Made by a program: the position numbers and the translations under genes
NCBI GenBank assembly: GCA_900317325.1
Contig: ONGE01000020.1
Location: 1-64,000 of the forward strand
Direction: 5' to 3'
DNA length: 64,000 bases
From: an uncultured Prevotellaceae bacterium
GTDB taxonomy: Bacteria; Bacteroidota; Bacteroidia; Bacteroidales; Muribaculaceae
Part shown: positions 17,381-25,712 of the stretch, in pieces
How positions within the stretch are numbered: the stretch's first letter is position 1
Layout: each line of letters begins with the position of its first letter
The notes under the pieces: model-generated
Told to the model about the DNA's origin: nothing
The model's database searches: none
The model's input: only the letters and a program-made list of their open reading frames with translations

Positions 17381-18296
17381 TTGCTTGACGGGGATGGCTG
17401 TTCACGACCATCCACACACCCGTGAAGATGAGCGCCGCAGCCACGGCATGAGCCCATTGCAAGGTGGCAAGGCCCATCACGATGCTGGCGATTCCGGCGA
17501 CAAAGGGCTGCACATAGTTGTAAACGCTCACCGTTGTGGGCAACAGGCGCCGCTGGGCAAACACGACGAGCAGGAAGGTGAAGAACGTCGCTGCCGCCAC
17601 GATATACACGAGTTCGATGGTGGTCTTGGCACTCAAGCCTGGCCAGTCAATCTGCGCGATGTGAGGGGACACGAACGGCAAGATGATCAAGCTGGCGAAG
17701 GTAAACGTCCACTTGTTGAAGGTAAAAGCATCATACTTACGGATTACCCCCGAGTAATATGTCAGATAAAACGCGTAGCCCACCTGTGAGACCAGGATGA
17801 GCAGGTCGCCGCGAAAGTCGGTGGGACGGCCATCACCAGCCGTGGTGCGCGTGATGAGCAGGATCGCGCCCGCGAAACCCAAGAGGATGCCCAGCGCCCG
17901 TCGGGGCGTGATGCGCTCGTGCAGCAGGAAAGCCGACAGAATGAGCGTGAAAATGGGCATCGTGGTCAGCTCGATGGTGGCATTGATGGGCGAGGTCAGG
18001 CTCAAACCCACGATATAACCGCCCTGGGCCATGACAAAACCGAAAACACTGGCGCCCATAATCTTCAACAAGTCGCGGCGCTCCACCCGCTGCTGCGGCA
18101 CGATGAGCGAACCTGCCCAAAACAGCAAGGCCGCACCGCATATCCTGAAGGCCACCAATTGGGGCCCGGTAATGCCTCCGTTGGTGAGCACATCCTTGGA
18201 AAACGTCGCCATCAGCCCGAAGAGCACCATAGCCAACAGCATGGCGCCATGGGCCTTGAAATCCTTATTATTGCGCGAAGTGTCGTTAGTTGTCAT
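17370..18296 (-). CDS. EamA-family (DMT superfamily) transporter
   Basis: A 308-residue inner-membrane protein with ten hydrophobic helices in two EamA repeats (about 15-145 and 160-300), including the SLTSPINATIELTTMPIFT motif at the end of the first half. Members export metabolites or amino acids; the substrate is unknown. The reading direction opposes the GYF gene and the two meet tail to tail across the terminator. The promoter is at 18338-18345. Confidence 0.9.
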   Translation of the reverse strand: MTTNDTSRNNKDFKAHGAMLLAMVLFGLMATFSKDVLTNGGITGPQLVAFRICGAALLFWAGSLIVPQQRVERRDLLKIMGASVFGFVMAQGGYIVGLSLTSPINATIELTTMPIFTLILSAFLLHERITPRRALGILLGFAGAILLITRTTAGDGRPTDFRGDLLILVSQVGYAFYLTYYSGVIRKYDAFTFNKWTFTFASLIILPFVSPHIAQIDWPGLSAKTTIELVYIVAAATFFTFLLVVFAQRRLLPTTVSVYNYVQPFVAGIASIVMGLATLQWAHAVAAALIFTGVWMVVNSHPRQARRE

Positions 18297-18337
18297 TTCG
18301 ATGAGGAGAAAACGCCCGTACCGGCATTTTCAGCTTG

Positions 18338-18345
18338 CAAAATTA
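18338..18345 (-). promoter_or_regulatory. -7 promoter element for eamA (TAATTTTG on the reverse strand)
   Basis: Exact TAnnTTTG on the reverse strand, leaving a leader of about 36 bases to the ATG at 18296. Confidence 0.65.
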
Positions 18346-18358
18346 CCACAGTTTTCAA

Positions 18359-18387
18359 TAAAAAAGGGCCTCATCGGCCCTTTTTTA
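18359..18387 (-). terminator. Terminator of the VTC/Cthe_2159 operon
   Basis: A symmetrical stem AAAAAAGGGCC/GGCCCTTTTTT lies 27 bases after the stop of the dockerin protein. It could work on both strands, but only the reverse-strand operon reads into it. Confidence 0.92.
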
Positions 18388-18413
18388 TTGGATAGCTTGC
18401 TGCTTCAATCAAA

Positions 18414-19766
18414 TCAGTAAACAATCTCGACCAGCCGCTCGTCTTTGTTATTGATCGAGGTGTAACCGTCGGCGATGATGAGAGAGCCGTCCACATCAAG
18501 CGCTTTGCCATTGGGAGCGCAGCTGTAGAACGAGCCGCCGCCGATGGTAAGATTAGTGTCACATTTCACACCCTTGGGAGCCACTGTCGTCTGCTGGCCC
18601 GTCACCACGACATTGAGTTCGCCGCCGCCGAAGGTGGACGGCTGAGCCGCATTGATGCCCTTGGCATCGTTGCCGGTGCACTTGATGTTGAGCGTGCCGC
18701 CTGTCATGACCAGGTTATAGTCACACTTGACACCGGCAGCACCTGTCGAGGTCTCGTTACCCAGGGAATCCACCCCTGCAACCGAAGTGCCCGTGTTGAT
18801 GATGGTGGTGCGTCCGCCAGTGACGCAGATGAGACTGTCACAGTTCATGCCCTTAGCGCCGTCGGCAGCGATTTCCATGTTGATGACACCACCCTTGATG
18901 TGGATATAGTCCTTGGCCTTGATGCCGTGGCCGCTGGTGCTGTTGAAATAGAGCTGGCTGCCCGGGCGCACAAAGATGTAATCGTCGCTGGCCATGCAAT
19001 GCTTGCCCACGCTGTAAACGTTGAGCTGTCCCTTGCCGCTGACGAGAATCTGTCCCTCGCTGAAGATGGCCCCCTTCTGATCCTCATCACCGACCATCAC
19101 GTATTCCTGACCGTCGCGCAGGGTGTTGACCGTGCCCTCGTTCATCACCAGATAGAGCGATTTGCCGCACTGGTTGTTGACTGCTGCACCGTGGGGGTTA
19201 GTGATGTCCACACCATTGAGCTGCAACTGGAATTTCCTTTCGCTGTAGAACTTGAGCGATCCGTTGTCGGTCGTACCAGTCACGATGAACCTCACGCGTT
19301 TGGCCGCATTGGTGACGGTCACGTGAGCACCATCGACATTGACGATGACCGATGTGGGATTGCCGGTCACCGTAGCGGTCTCACCGTCAAAGGTGATGCG
19401 CACCGTGGTGGCCCAGCTGGTGTTCTCGACATAGTCGCCATAGTCAAGGGCATCCTCGTCGTCGGGGATGACCTCGGCAGGCTCTTCCAGCGGGCTGTAG
19501 TCCAGTTCAATCTCCTTGGGGATAATCTCTTCGTCGATGCCGCCGTTGAGGATGATGTCGATGAGAGCGTTCACATCGCTGATGTTCACCTCACCGTCAC
19601 TGTTCACGTCGCCGGCGCTGTCAGTATCGTCACTCAAGATCATGTCGATCACAGCATTGACATCGCTGATATTGACCTCGCCGTCACCGTTCACGTCGCC
19701 AGCCCTCGCCTCGGCACCCACGACAAACGAGAGCGTCAATATCAAAATCAGGAAAAATCTTTTCAT
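18414..19766 (-). CDS. Cthe_2159-type carbohydrate-binding protein with N-terminal dockerin repeats
   Basis: A 450-residue secreted protein. After the signal peptide (MKRFFLIL..., about 1-21) come two dockerin-like calcium loops (GDVNGDGEVNISDVN and GDVNSDGEVNISDVN) at about 22-75, then a Cthe_2159/DUF4353 beta-helix domain from about 120 (FQLQLNGVDITNPHGAA, DDYIFVRPGS, GHGIKAKDYIHIKGG). Dockerin at the N-terminus is unusual in this window, where the others are C-terminal. Start chosen at ATG 19766; the longer frame begins inside the upstream gene's end. It is a paralogue of the next upstream gene and last in the operon. Confidence 0.82.
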   Translation of the reverse strand: MKRFFLILILTLSFVVGAEARAGDVNGDGEVNISDVNAVIDMILSDDTDSAGDVNSDGEVNISDVNALIDIILNGGIDEEIIPKEIELDYSPLEEPAEVIPDDEDALDYGDYVENTSWATTVRITFDGETATVTGNPTSVIVNVDGAHVTVTNAAKRVRFIVTGTTDNGSLKFYSERKFQLQLNGVDITNPHGAAVNNQCGKSLYLVMNEGTVNTLRDGQEYVMVGDEDQKGAIFSEGQILVSGKGQLNVYSVGKHCMASDDYIFVRPGSQLYFNSTSGHGIKAKDYIHIKGGVINMEIAADGAKGMNCDSLICVTGGRTTIINTGTSVAGVDSLGNETSTGAAGVKCDYNLVMTGGTLNIKCTGNDAKGINAAQPSTFGGGELNVVVTGQQTTVAPKGVKCDTNLTIGGGSFYSCAPNGKALDVDGSLIIADGYTSINNKDERLVEIVY

Positions 19767-19779
19767 ATATACCGTCTGA

Positions 19780-20994
19780 TTAATAAGCAATTGTGATTAA
19801 CTTGGGCTGTATGTCATAGGTTTTGTAGCCCGGAGCGACACGCGTCGTGCCCGTCACCTCCATCGGATCACTGCGACGGCTGTAGCTGTAGAAGTAACCG
19901 CCCGAAATGGCGAAGTTGCCGTCGATTTTCACGCCCTTGGGCTTCTTGACCTTGCGTGTGCCCGAAGCCACCGCCTCGACCGAGCCGCCATTGATGACGA
20001 CATCACGCTTGGCATTGATGCCCTTGCCGCCGTCACCGGTGGCCTTGAGCCTGATGATGCCGGCATTGACCATCAACAAGGTGTCGCAATACAGCGATGC
20101 ACAAGTCGCGGTATCGAGCACGGCATCTACGGTCTCGATTCTTGTGTCACCGTCGCTGATGGCGACAAGGCGACCGCCGTTCACGGTCATGGGGCCACCA
20201 CTGCGAACGCCCTTGGCTCCTGCACCTGTTGTCTCGATGTTGATGACACCGCCGTCGATGATGATGCCGTCGTTGGCACGCAAGCCATCGAGGGCGCTGC
20301 TGTTGACATGGATTTTCACGCCGGGACGCAAGCGGATGTAGTCATCGCTGCGGATACCTGCACGGCCCACGGCGGTGACATCCAGTTGTCCCTTGCCGCT
20401 GAAGATGATCTGTCCCTCGCTGAAGAGGGCTGCTTTCTGATCCTCCTCATCGACCATGGTATAGGTCGGGCCGTCTTTCAGACGATTGACCGTACCCTCG
20501 GCCAGCACTACATACATCGACTTGCCGCTCTGGCTGTTGATGGCGGCACCATGAGGATTGGTGATGTCCACACCGTTGAGCAACAGCTGGAAGCGCTTGT
20601 CGCCGTAGAACTTCAACGAGCCGTCGGCCGTCGTTCCGCTCACGATAAACTTGACGGGCCCCGAGATGTTGGTGACGACCACATGGGCGCCATTGCTCTG
20701 CACTCCCACGCCCGGCACGCTGCCGCTAACAACGGCCTGTCCGCCATCAAAAGTGATGCTGATGACCTTGTTCCAGGCACTGTTCTCCACATAGTCGTTG
20801 TAGGCCGAGTCGTTCTCGTCGGTCACGGGCACATCATCGGCCTCACTCAAGGCCGAGTAATCCAACTCGATGCTGACAGGTTGCACCTGATACTGGGCGA
20901 TGATATCATCCAAGTCGGTGTCATCTTTCACACATGAGGCCATCGTCAAGGCCAATGCCGTCAACATGAGGGTATAGCGTAACAATTGCTTCAT
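19780..20994 (-). CDS. Cthe_2159-type carbohydrate-binding lipoprotein
   Basis: A 404-residue lipoprotein with lipobox LTMASC (C21), followed by a Cthe_2159/DUF4353 beta-helix domain built of short repeats such as GVDITNPHGAAINSQSGKS, GIRSDDYIRLRPG and GVRSGGPMTVNGG. Family members bind polygalacturonate-like polymers. The sequence is paralogous to the dockerin version downstream, and the GVDITNPHGAA core is shared. It starts 5 bases after the DUF2490 gene and ends 13 bases before its paralogue, so all are one operon. Confidence 0.82.
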   Translation of the reverse strand: MKQLLRYTLMLTALALTMASCVKDDTDLDDIIAQYQVQPVSIELDYSALSEADDVPVTDENDSAYNDYVENSAWNKVISITFDGGQAVVSGSVPGVGVQSNGAHVVVTNISGPVKFIVSGTTADGSLKFYGDKRFQLLLNGVDITNPHGAAINSQSGKSMYVVLAEGTVNRLKDGPTYTMVDEEDQKAALFSEGQIIFSGKGQLDVTAVGRAGIRSDDYIRLRPGVKIHVNSSALDGLRANDGIIIDGGVINIETTGAGAKGVRSGGPMTVNGGRLVAISDGDTRIETVDAVLDTATCASLYCDTLLMVNAGIIRLKATGDGGKGINAKRDVVINGGSVEAVASGTRKVKKPKGVKIDGNFAISGGYFYSYSRRSDPMEVTGTTRVAPGYKTYDIQPKLITIAY

Positions 20995-20999
20995 ATCTG

Positions 21000-21758
21000 T
21001 CAGAATTTATAAGTGTAACCCATGCCCAGAATGTGGATATTGGGGTCATCGCTGCCCTTACCGGGAATCTGATAGCGATAATAGAGTTTGAATTCATGCG
21101 TCTTCTTGAGGCTGTGAGTCACACCCAGGTTGAAACGTGTCTTATCCAGAACGTCGGTCGTGTAGAACTCAACGTTGGCAAAGGGGTCAAATTTGCACTT
21201 GGGGATGTCCCATTCGGCCTGCAGACGGCTGCGCAGCACGTTTTTCCCTTTGCCCTTCACCTCGTGGTCTTCCCACTCACCCTCGTCGAAGTCGAAGTTG
21301 TCGATCATCTTCGACGGGCGGTAGGTATACTGCCAGCGCTCACGCAGGCTCAGTTCCACGCGCCCCACCTTGTAACTGCCCGTCAGCGACACATTGAAGC
21401 GGTGTCGCGCGCCCCAGTAGCTGGGTCGCCAGTTGTTGTAACTCACGCCATCGTCCTGATAGGTGATCTTCTCGCGGTTGTTGTCGAAGAGCAGGACGTA
21501 GCCTGCGCTGGCCTTGAGCCACGGCAAGAGCTTGTAGCTGACATCGCCGGCAAGACTCAAGCGTTCGGCCGTGCGGAAGTTGTTGCGCGAACGGAATTCA
21601 ACCTCTAATCCGGCGCTCAACTTCTTGTTGAACTTGTGTGAGGCCCCTATAGTAGTTATCAACCCGGCATCGTCGGCATGCGACAATGTCGGGAATGTTG
21701 CAGTAAGCATCAGCAGCAACAGGATAACCGTCAGTTGTTTTCTTTTACATCTTGCCAT
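21000..21758 (-). CDS. DUF2490 family outer-membrane protein
   Basis: A 252-residue protein with a signal peptide (about 1-28, cleavage near SHA) and then amphipathic beta strands ending in the aromatic GMGYTYKF. Motifs such as LSAGLEVEFRSRNNF and LSLRERWQYTYRPS fit DUF2490, a predicted outer-membrane barrel. Its 5' end overlaps the DUF4956 gene by 28 bases, indicating tight co-expression with the VTC system. Confidence 0.78.
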   Translation of the reverse strand: MARCKRKQLTVILLLLMLTATFPTLSHADDAGLITTIGASHKFNKKLSAGLEVEFRSRNNFRTAERLSLAGDVSYKLLPWLKASAGYVLLFDNNREKITYQDDGVSYNNWRPSYWGARHRFNVSLTGSYKVGRVELSLRERWQYTYRPSKMIDNFDFDEGEWEDHEVKGKGKNVLRSRLQAEWDIPKCKFDPFANVEFYTTDVLDKTRFNLGVTHSLKKTHEFKLYYRYQIPGKGSDDPNIHILGMGYTYKF

Positions 21759-22471
21759 TCGTCCCTATGAATTTTCAATGTATTGTTGATGTGACTGCTG
21801 CCGCTACCGTCATTCTCGTATTCAATCTTGATGATAGCGGTGTCCTTGAGGAAATCTACCGAGCCGATGGACAACTTGTAGATATTGAGTCCCGTGCGCT
21901 TGCGCAGGTCTTCGAGCAATTCCTCGCGACGCTCGGGCGTGATGAGCTCGATGCGGTCATAGAGGATCAGTTTGCTGGCCAGATTGCGCCGCAGCACTAA
22001 CGCCTCGAAGAACCATATCAGGAGCGCAATCGCGATATTGGGCACCAACAGTTCGACAAAACTCAGCGCATCGGCCAGCGCATTGATGACCGAGAGACTG
22101 ATGACGCCGAACATATAGGACATCTCACGGACGGGAATCGTCTCGGTGCGGTATCGCAGCACGCCGAAGATGGCGAACAGTCCCAGAGCAAAGCCGATTT
22201 TCACCTTCACGCTACCCAACAAGTAGATCAGGAAGAAGATGCTCACACTGAGCAACACGAGGGTGAAGAAGTAATCGCGGCGGTGTGTCTTGCGGTAATA
22301 CAAGAAATAGACGATGAAAAACAAAACCAGCATGAAGAAGCCGAAACGCAACAGCATCTCGGTGACACCAGCAGCGTCATACCATCTAAACCCGCCATGA
22401 GCCTTATTGACGACATCTTGAACGACATCGACACCTTCTTCAAGGCCAGATAAATCTTGCAGTAATCTCAT
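21731..22471 (-). CDS. DUF4956 membrane protein
   Basis: A 246-residue protein with four hydrophobic segments (about 40-150), including FGVLRYRTETIPVREMSYMF, the diagnostic stretch of DUF4956, then a soluble C-terminal domain (about 165-240). DUF4956 proteins are consistently encoded beside VTC-domain proteins in many bacteria and may form the membrane part of a polyphosphate-related complex; that role is inferred from gene neighbourhood. It follows the VTC gene by 11 bases. Confidence 0.88.
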   Translation of the reverse strand: MRLLQDLSGLEEGVDVVQDVVNKAHGGFRWYDAAGVTEMLLRFGFFMLVLFFIVYFLYYRKTHRRDYFFTLVLLSVSIFFLIYLLGSVKVKIGFALGLFAIFGVLRYRTETIPVREMSYMFGVISLSVINALADALSFVELLVPNIAIALLIWFFEALVLRRNLASKLILYDRIELITPERREELLEDLRKRTGLNIYKLSIGSVDFLKDTAIIKIEYENDGSGSSHINNTLKIHRDEWQDVKENN

Positions 22472-22482
22472 ATATTCTGTGT

Positions 22483-23307
22483 TTAGTTTATTGTCGGTCG
22501 GGGGGACACAAGATCTTGCATCTCTACTTTCATCAGGCGCTCTATCAAGTGAAGGCGCTCCTTGAAATTGTTGCGTTTCAGCGAGGAGTTGGTCAACGCC
22601 GAGCCCATGCAGTACTTGCTGAAACCGCAGGGCTTGATTCTGAGCTCGCGCAACATCCCCAGCACGGGCGACGGCTGCAGGCCGTCACGCTTCAACTCGA
22701 TGATGGCCAGCCCGGTCAAGTCGGCCCTGCAATCGGTCTCAAGATTGTGGAACTTCAGGCTGGTATCGATGGTCAGGCGCTCGGTCTTGGCCTTGTTGAC
22801 CAGGGTGATGCGCTTGAAGTTGTTTTCCAGACGCTCGCTCATGGTCGCCGGGTCGTAGCGCAGGTGCTTGCGCAAGAACTCGTCGTAGTGCCTGAACTGG
22901 TCGTCCTGCCGCAGGAAACGTATATCATGATCGGGATTCATCGGGTCAAATCCCAACATATCGACGCGTTTCTTGCGGGTGCGGCCATGATTGTTCTTGG
23001 TCTTCACTTCCAGGAAGTTGAGACCCGAGTCAATATAGGAACGAATGCGCAGCTTCTGCCGGCCTGCATGCCCGTTCTGATGCACGATATACATGTTGTG
23101 GTCGGGCGTGTCAAAGTAGGCGGTGTAATAGCTGGCCACACGCCTGCCGTTGATCTCCTGAATACGGTAATCGTCCCTAGCCATCATCAACAGCAACCGC
23201 AGCCGGTCAACCGTCGTGACAAACTTGGTGTCGGTGCGGTTCATCAGCTTGATGCCACTCATCTCATCGAGGCTAATCGGATGGTATTTGTTGATGATGT
23301 TCTCCAA
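22483..23307 (-). CDS. VTC-domain polyphosphate-polymerase-like protein
   Basis: A 274-residue protein with the VTC catalytic core. Visible basic and acidic motifs are NRTDTKF, LRIRSYID, FLEVKTKNNHGRTRKKRV, AIIELKRDG and GFSKYCMG, which correspond to the tunnel residues that bind ATP and the growing chain in yeast Vtc4. I choose the TTG at 23307, in frame and next to a promoter, giving ENIINKYHPISLDEM before the core. ATG 23262 is the alternative. It is the first gene of the five-gene operon. Polymerase activity is inferred from family. Confidence 0.85.
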   Translation of the reverse strand: MENIINKYHPISLDEMSGIKLMNRTDTKFVTTVDRLRLLLMMARDDYRIQEINGRRVASYYTAYFDTPDHNMYIVHQNGHAGRQKLRIRSYIDSGLNFLEVKTKNNHGRTRKKRVDMLGFDPMNPDHDIRFLRQDDQFRHYDEFLRKHLRYDPATMSERLENNFKRITLVNKAKTERLTIDTSLKFHNLETDCRADLTGLAIIELKRDGLQPSPVLGMLRELRIKPCGFSKYCMGSALTNSSLKRNNFKERLHLIERLMKVEMQDLVSPRPTIN

Positions 23308-23315
23308 AACGCGTG

Positions 23316-23323
23316 CAAATATA
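23316..23323 (-). promoter_or_regulatory. -7 promoter element (TATATTTG on the reverse strand)
   Basis: Exact TAnnTTTG, with TTG at 23342-23344 about 18 bases upstream. It ends 8 bases before the TTG start chosen for the VTC gene, so the transcript would be nearly leaderless, or have a leader of about 45 bases if ATG 23262 is used. Confidence 0.6.
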
Positions 23324-23574
23324 TATATTATTAACGCAATACAAGCATTTGAATTGTAATATCTTGATTCTAAAATCAATAAAATAAGGGTATTTGTCAG
23401 TAAACCATAGTTTCTGATAAGACAATCACACACCTTGGAACGTCTCGGTTTCACTAAGCGACAGTCTCCTCATCAATGGATTGAGACAAAGCTATATATT
23501 CCTTATAAACAGGTGATTATAAAATACATGGTTATTAAAAAACACACCGTCAAGACACCTACCGTGTGACACAA
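23324..23574. other. Intergenic region behind the VTC promoter
   Basis: No coding potential is recognised. It is AT-rich and contains only the -33 side of the VTC promoter; a short reverse-strand open frame runs through it without a plausible start. Confidence 0.5.
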
Positions 23575-23613
23575 CTTCAACGATTAGCCCTATTGACAGG
23601 CTAATCGTTGAAG
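23575..23613 (-). terminator. Terminator after the DUF4923 gene
   Basis: A perfect 15-bp stem (CTTCAACGATTAGCC / GGCTAATCGTTGAAG) with a 9-base loop lies 22 bases after the stop. The reverse strand continues TTGTGTC, so the U tract is weak. Confidence 0.75.
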
Positions 23614-23634
23614 ATAATTTGTCGATTCGCTGAA

Positions 23635-24321
23635 TTAACGCATGGGGGCCATGTCAAAGCCCAGACGCACGCCGTCGAACTGCTTGCTCAGGTCGCCAAC
23701 GGTCTGCAGCGTGGTATTGCCACTGACGGCGGCCACGGCCTGCAGCACCTTCAACAGGTTCTTGCTCTCGAAGGTGAAAGCGAGGCCTTGAGTGGTGCGA
23801 GTCACATACATGTTGGTGCTCAGCAGCATCGTCTTCAACTTGATGGTTGAAGTCGACGGGTCATAGGTGTAGGTTCCGCTCACGGGAATGCCCCTGACAT
23901 AGGCCTGGAATTGGTGATCCTGAGTGAACTGGAATTGAGTGTTCTGAGAACTGATGCCCAGCGAGTTATACACGGGCAGCATCTTCTCCTTGCACGTTTC
24001 GGCAGCCACAGCACCACCGGCCTTGGCCAGCAGGTTCTCGCTGGTGAAGGCACATCCGGGCTGAGTGTAGGCCCAAGCACCGTAGAGCTCGTTTTCCTGA
24101 ACCGTGACACTACCGATAACGAGTCCCAGCAGGCCGTCGATGGTGTTTTGCGAGCCCAGGGTGCCGAGCACGCCGCCCAGCACGCTCCCAAGCACATCAC
24201 CCAGAGTACCGTTGCCTGATTCACCAGTCGTGCCGTTGCCCATTCCCATGTTGCCAAGCATCGAACAGCCGCTGCCCATAAGCAGCACCGCCGCTGCCAA
24301 AGTCATGTAGATCTTCTTCAT
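23635..24321 (-). CDS. DUF4923 family lipoprotein
   Basis: A 228-residue lipoprotein (lipobox LLMGSGC, C19). A glycine-rich segment (about 20-70, LGDVLGSVLGGVLGTLG) is followed by the DUF4923 domain: LYGAWAYTQPGCAFTSENLLAKAGGA and a lipocalin-like series of strands ending in FDGVRLGFDM. The family is confined to Bacteroidetes and has no known function. It stands alone, with a promoter at 24364-24371 and a terminator downstream. Confidence 0.85.
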   Translation of the reverse strand: MKKIYMTLAAAVLLMGSGCSMLGNMGMGNGTTGESGNGTLGDVLGSVLGGVLGTLGSQNTIDGLLGLVIGSVTVQENELYGAWAYTQPGCAFTSENLLAKAGGAVAAETCKEKMLPVYNSLGISSQNTQFQFTQDHQFQAYVRGIPVSGTYTYDPSTSTIKLKTMLLSTNMYVTRTTQGLAFTFESKNLLKVLQAVAAVSGNTTLQTVGDLSKQFDGVRLGFDMAPMR

Positions 24322-24363
24322 AGTTTTATTCGGTTATTTTTGATTTGTTTATGTCGTTTGGCG

Positions 24364-24371
24364 CAAAAATA
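24364..24371 (-). promoter_or_regulatory. -7 promoter element (TATTTTTG on the reverse strand)
   Basis: Exact TAnnTTTG, leaving a leader of about 36 bases to the DUF4923 start. It is divergent from the promoter at 24446-24453. Confidence 0.65.
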
Positions 24372-24445
24372 ATCAAATTGTGAGAAAAAAACACAATGAT
24401 TATCCAGAAAATCAACCAATCGAAGATTTTAAGAGATATTTTTAT

Positions 24446-24453
24446 TACTTTTG
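24446..24453 (+). promoter_or_regulatory. -7 promoter element (TACTTTTG)
   Basis: Exact TAnnTTTG 24 bases before the ATG of the LOG-family gene. Confidence 0.65.
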
Positions 24454-24477
24454 TGCAAATTGTAAACCGTCATTGCT

Positions 24478-25437
24478 ATGATTACCAATACCGGCTTGAA
24501 CGAACTGAAAGACATCATGGCCTATCTGGACAAGGTGCCCTATTGCGTGACCCGCAGGTCGCTCTATACTGCTGCCGAACTGTATGAGGGCTTCCAGAGG
24601 GGCAAAGAGAGCAGCTATGGCAGTTGTTTCGACGGCCGGGTATATCAGTATTATCAATACACCGGTTCTCAGGAACCCAGTGTGGAGGAATCGCTGGCAC
24701 GCAGCCTGCACGATAACGGCGTGCACATGGCGTTGAGGCACTTCTTTGAGGAACATGACTCGCGACGGTGCGTGGGTGTCATGGGCGGCCATGCGGTGCC
24801 ACGCACCGACAAGATTTACAGCGAGGTAGCACGCCTGAGCAAACGGCTCACCGAGGACGGATTCGTCATGCTGAGCGGCGGTGGCCCCGGTGCCATGGAA
24901 GCGACACACCTGGGCGCATGGATGGCCGGACGCACGGCTGCCGAGCTGGAAGATGCCTTAGCGATGCTGCTGCCCTATCCGTCCTTCAAGGACGAGGGGT
25001 GGCTGTGCTCGGCATTTGACGTCATCAAGAAATACCCGCAGGGGCAATCTGTGAGCCTGGGCATCCCCACGTGGCTCTACGGTCACGAGCCGTCAACACC
25101 GTTTGCCACCCACATCGCCAAGTTCTTTGAGAACAGCATCCGTGAAGACAACATCCTGACGCTGGCCTATGGCGGTCTCATCTACACACCCGGCAGTGCC
25201 GGCACAATGCAGGAAATCTTCCAGGAGGCAGTGCAGAACCACTACTTGTCTTACGGCTTCGCCAGCCCCATGATTTTCATGGGCAAGCACTTCTGGACCC
25301 AAGAAATCCCCATCTACCCCCTGCTTGAGCAACTGATGGAAACAGGAAAATACAAGAACCTGCTGCTCACCCTCACCGACGATATTGACGAAGTCGTCGA
25401 GGTGCTGGAACATTTCTCACACGAGAGTTCCAAGTAG
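24478..25437 (+). CDS. LOG-family (lysine decarboxylase-like fold) protein
   Basis: A 319-residue Rossmann-fold protein with the two LOG-family signatures: GGGPGAMEATHLGAW and, later, TPGSAGTMQEIFQEA (equivalent to PGGxGTxxE). An N-terminal extension of about 90 residues precedes the fold (CVGVMGGHAV starts it). LOG proteins are nucleoside-monophosphate phosphoribohydrolases, first known for cytokinin activation; in bacteria they hydrolyse AMP or related nucleotides. The larger size suggests the group annotated as Rossmann-fold nucleotide-binding proteins, so substrate is uncertain. Confidence 0.85.
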   Translation: MITNTGLNELKDIMAYLDKVPYCVTRRSLYTAAELYEGFQRGKESSYGSCFDGRVYQYYQYTGSQEPSVEESLARSLHDNGVHMALRHFFEEHDSRRCVGVMGGHAVPRTDKIYSEVARLSKRLTEDGFVMLSGGGPGAMEATHLGAWMAGRTAAELEDALAMLLPYPSFKDEGWLCSAFDVIKKYPQGQSVSLGIPTWLYGHEPSTPFATHIAKFFENSIREDNILTLAYGGLIYTPGSAGTMQEIFQEAVQNHYLSYGFASPMIFMGKHFWTQEIPIYPLLEQLMETGKYKNLLLTLTDDIDEVVEVLEHFSHESSK

Positions 25438-25674
25438 GTGGATGTGTCATCATTCATCCACCGGAATTATGACCACCATCCAGACGGGAGATCAAACAAG
25501 TCATATTTCTGACACAGCCTCGTTAATATTCAGCTCTGGGCGGGCATTGGGTTTGCCCCTCCAGTAAGCCCATTCTGTCCAAGCTATCCAGCGACCAGAA
25601 TCAAGAAACAAAAAATTTGCCGCTCCGCAACCGTTAAAGTTGGCTTAATCGCATCAGGTTTACACAATTTTTAC

Positions 25675-25682
25675 TACCTTTG
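25675..25682 (+). promoter_or_regulatory. -7 promoter element (TACCTTTG) for rpoN
   Basis: Exact TAnnTTTG 30 bases before the rpoN ATG. The 230-base region before it shows no gene. Confidence 0.6.
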
Positions 25683-25712
25683 TAGGTTAAAGCAATAAAA
25701 CCTCTATCGACA

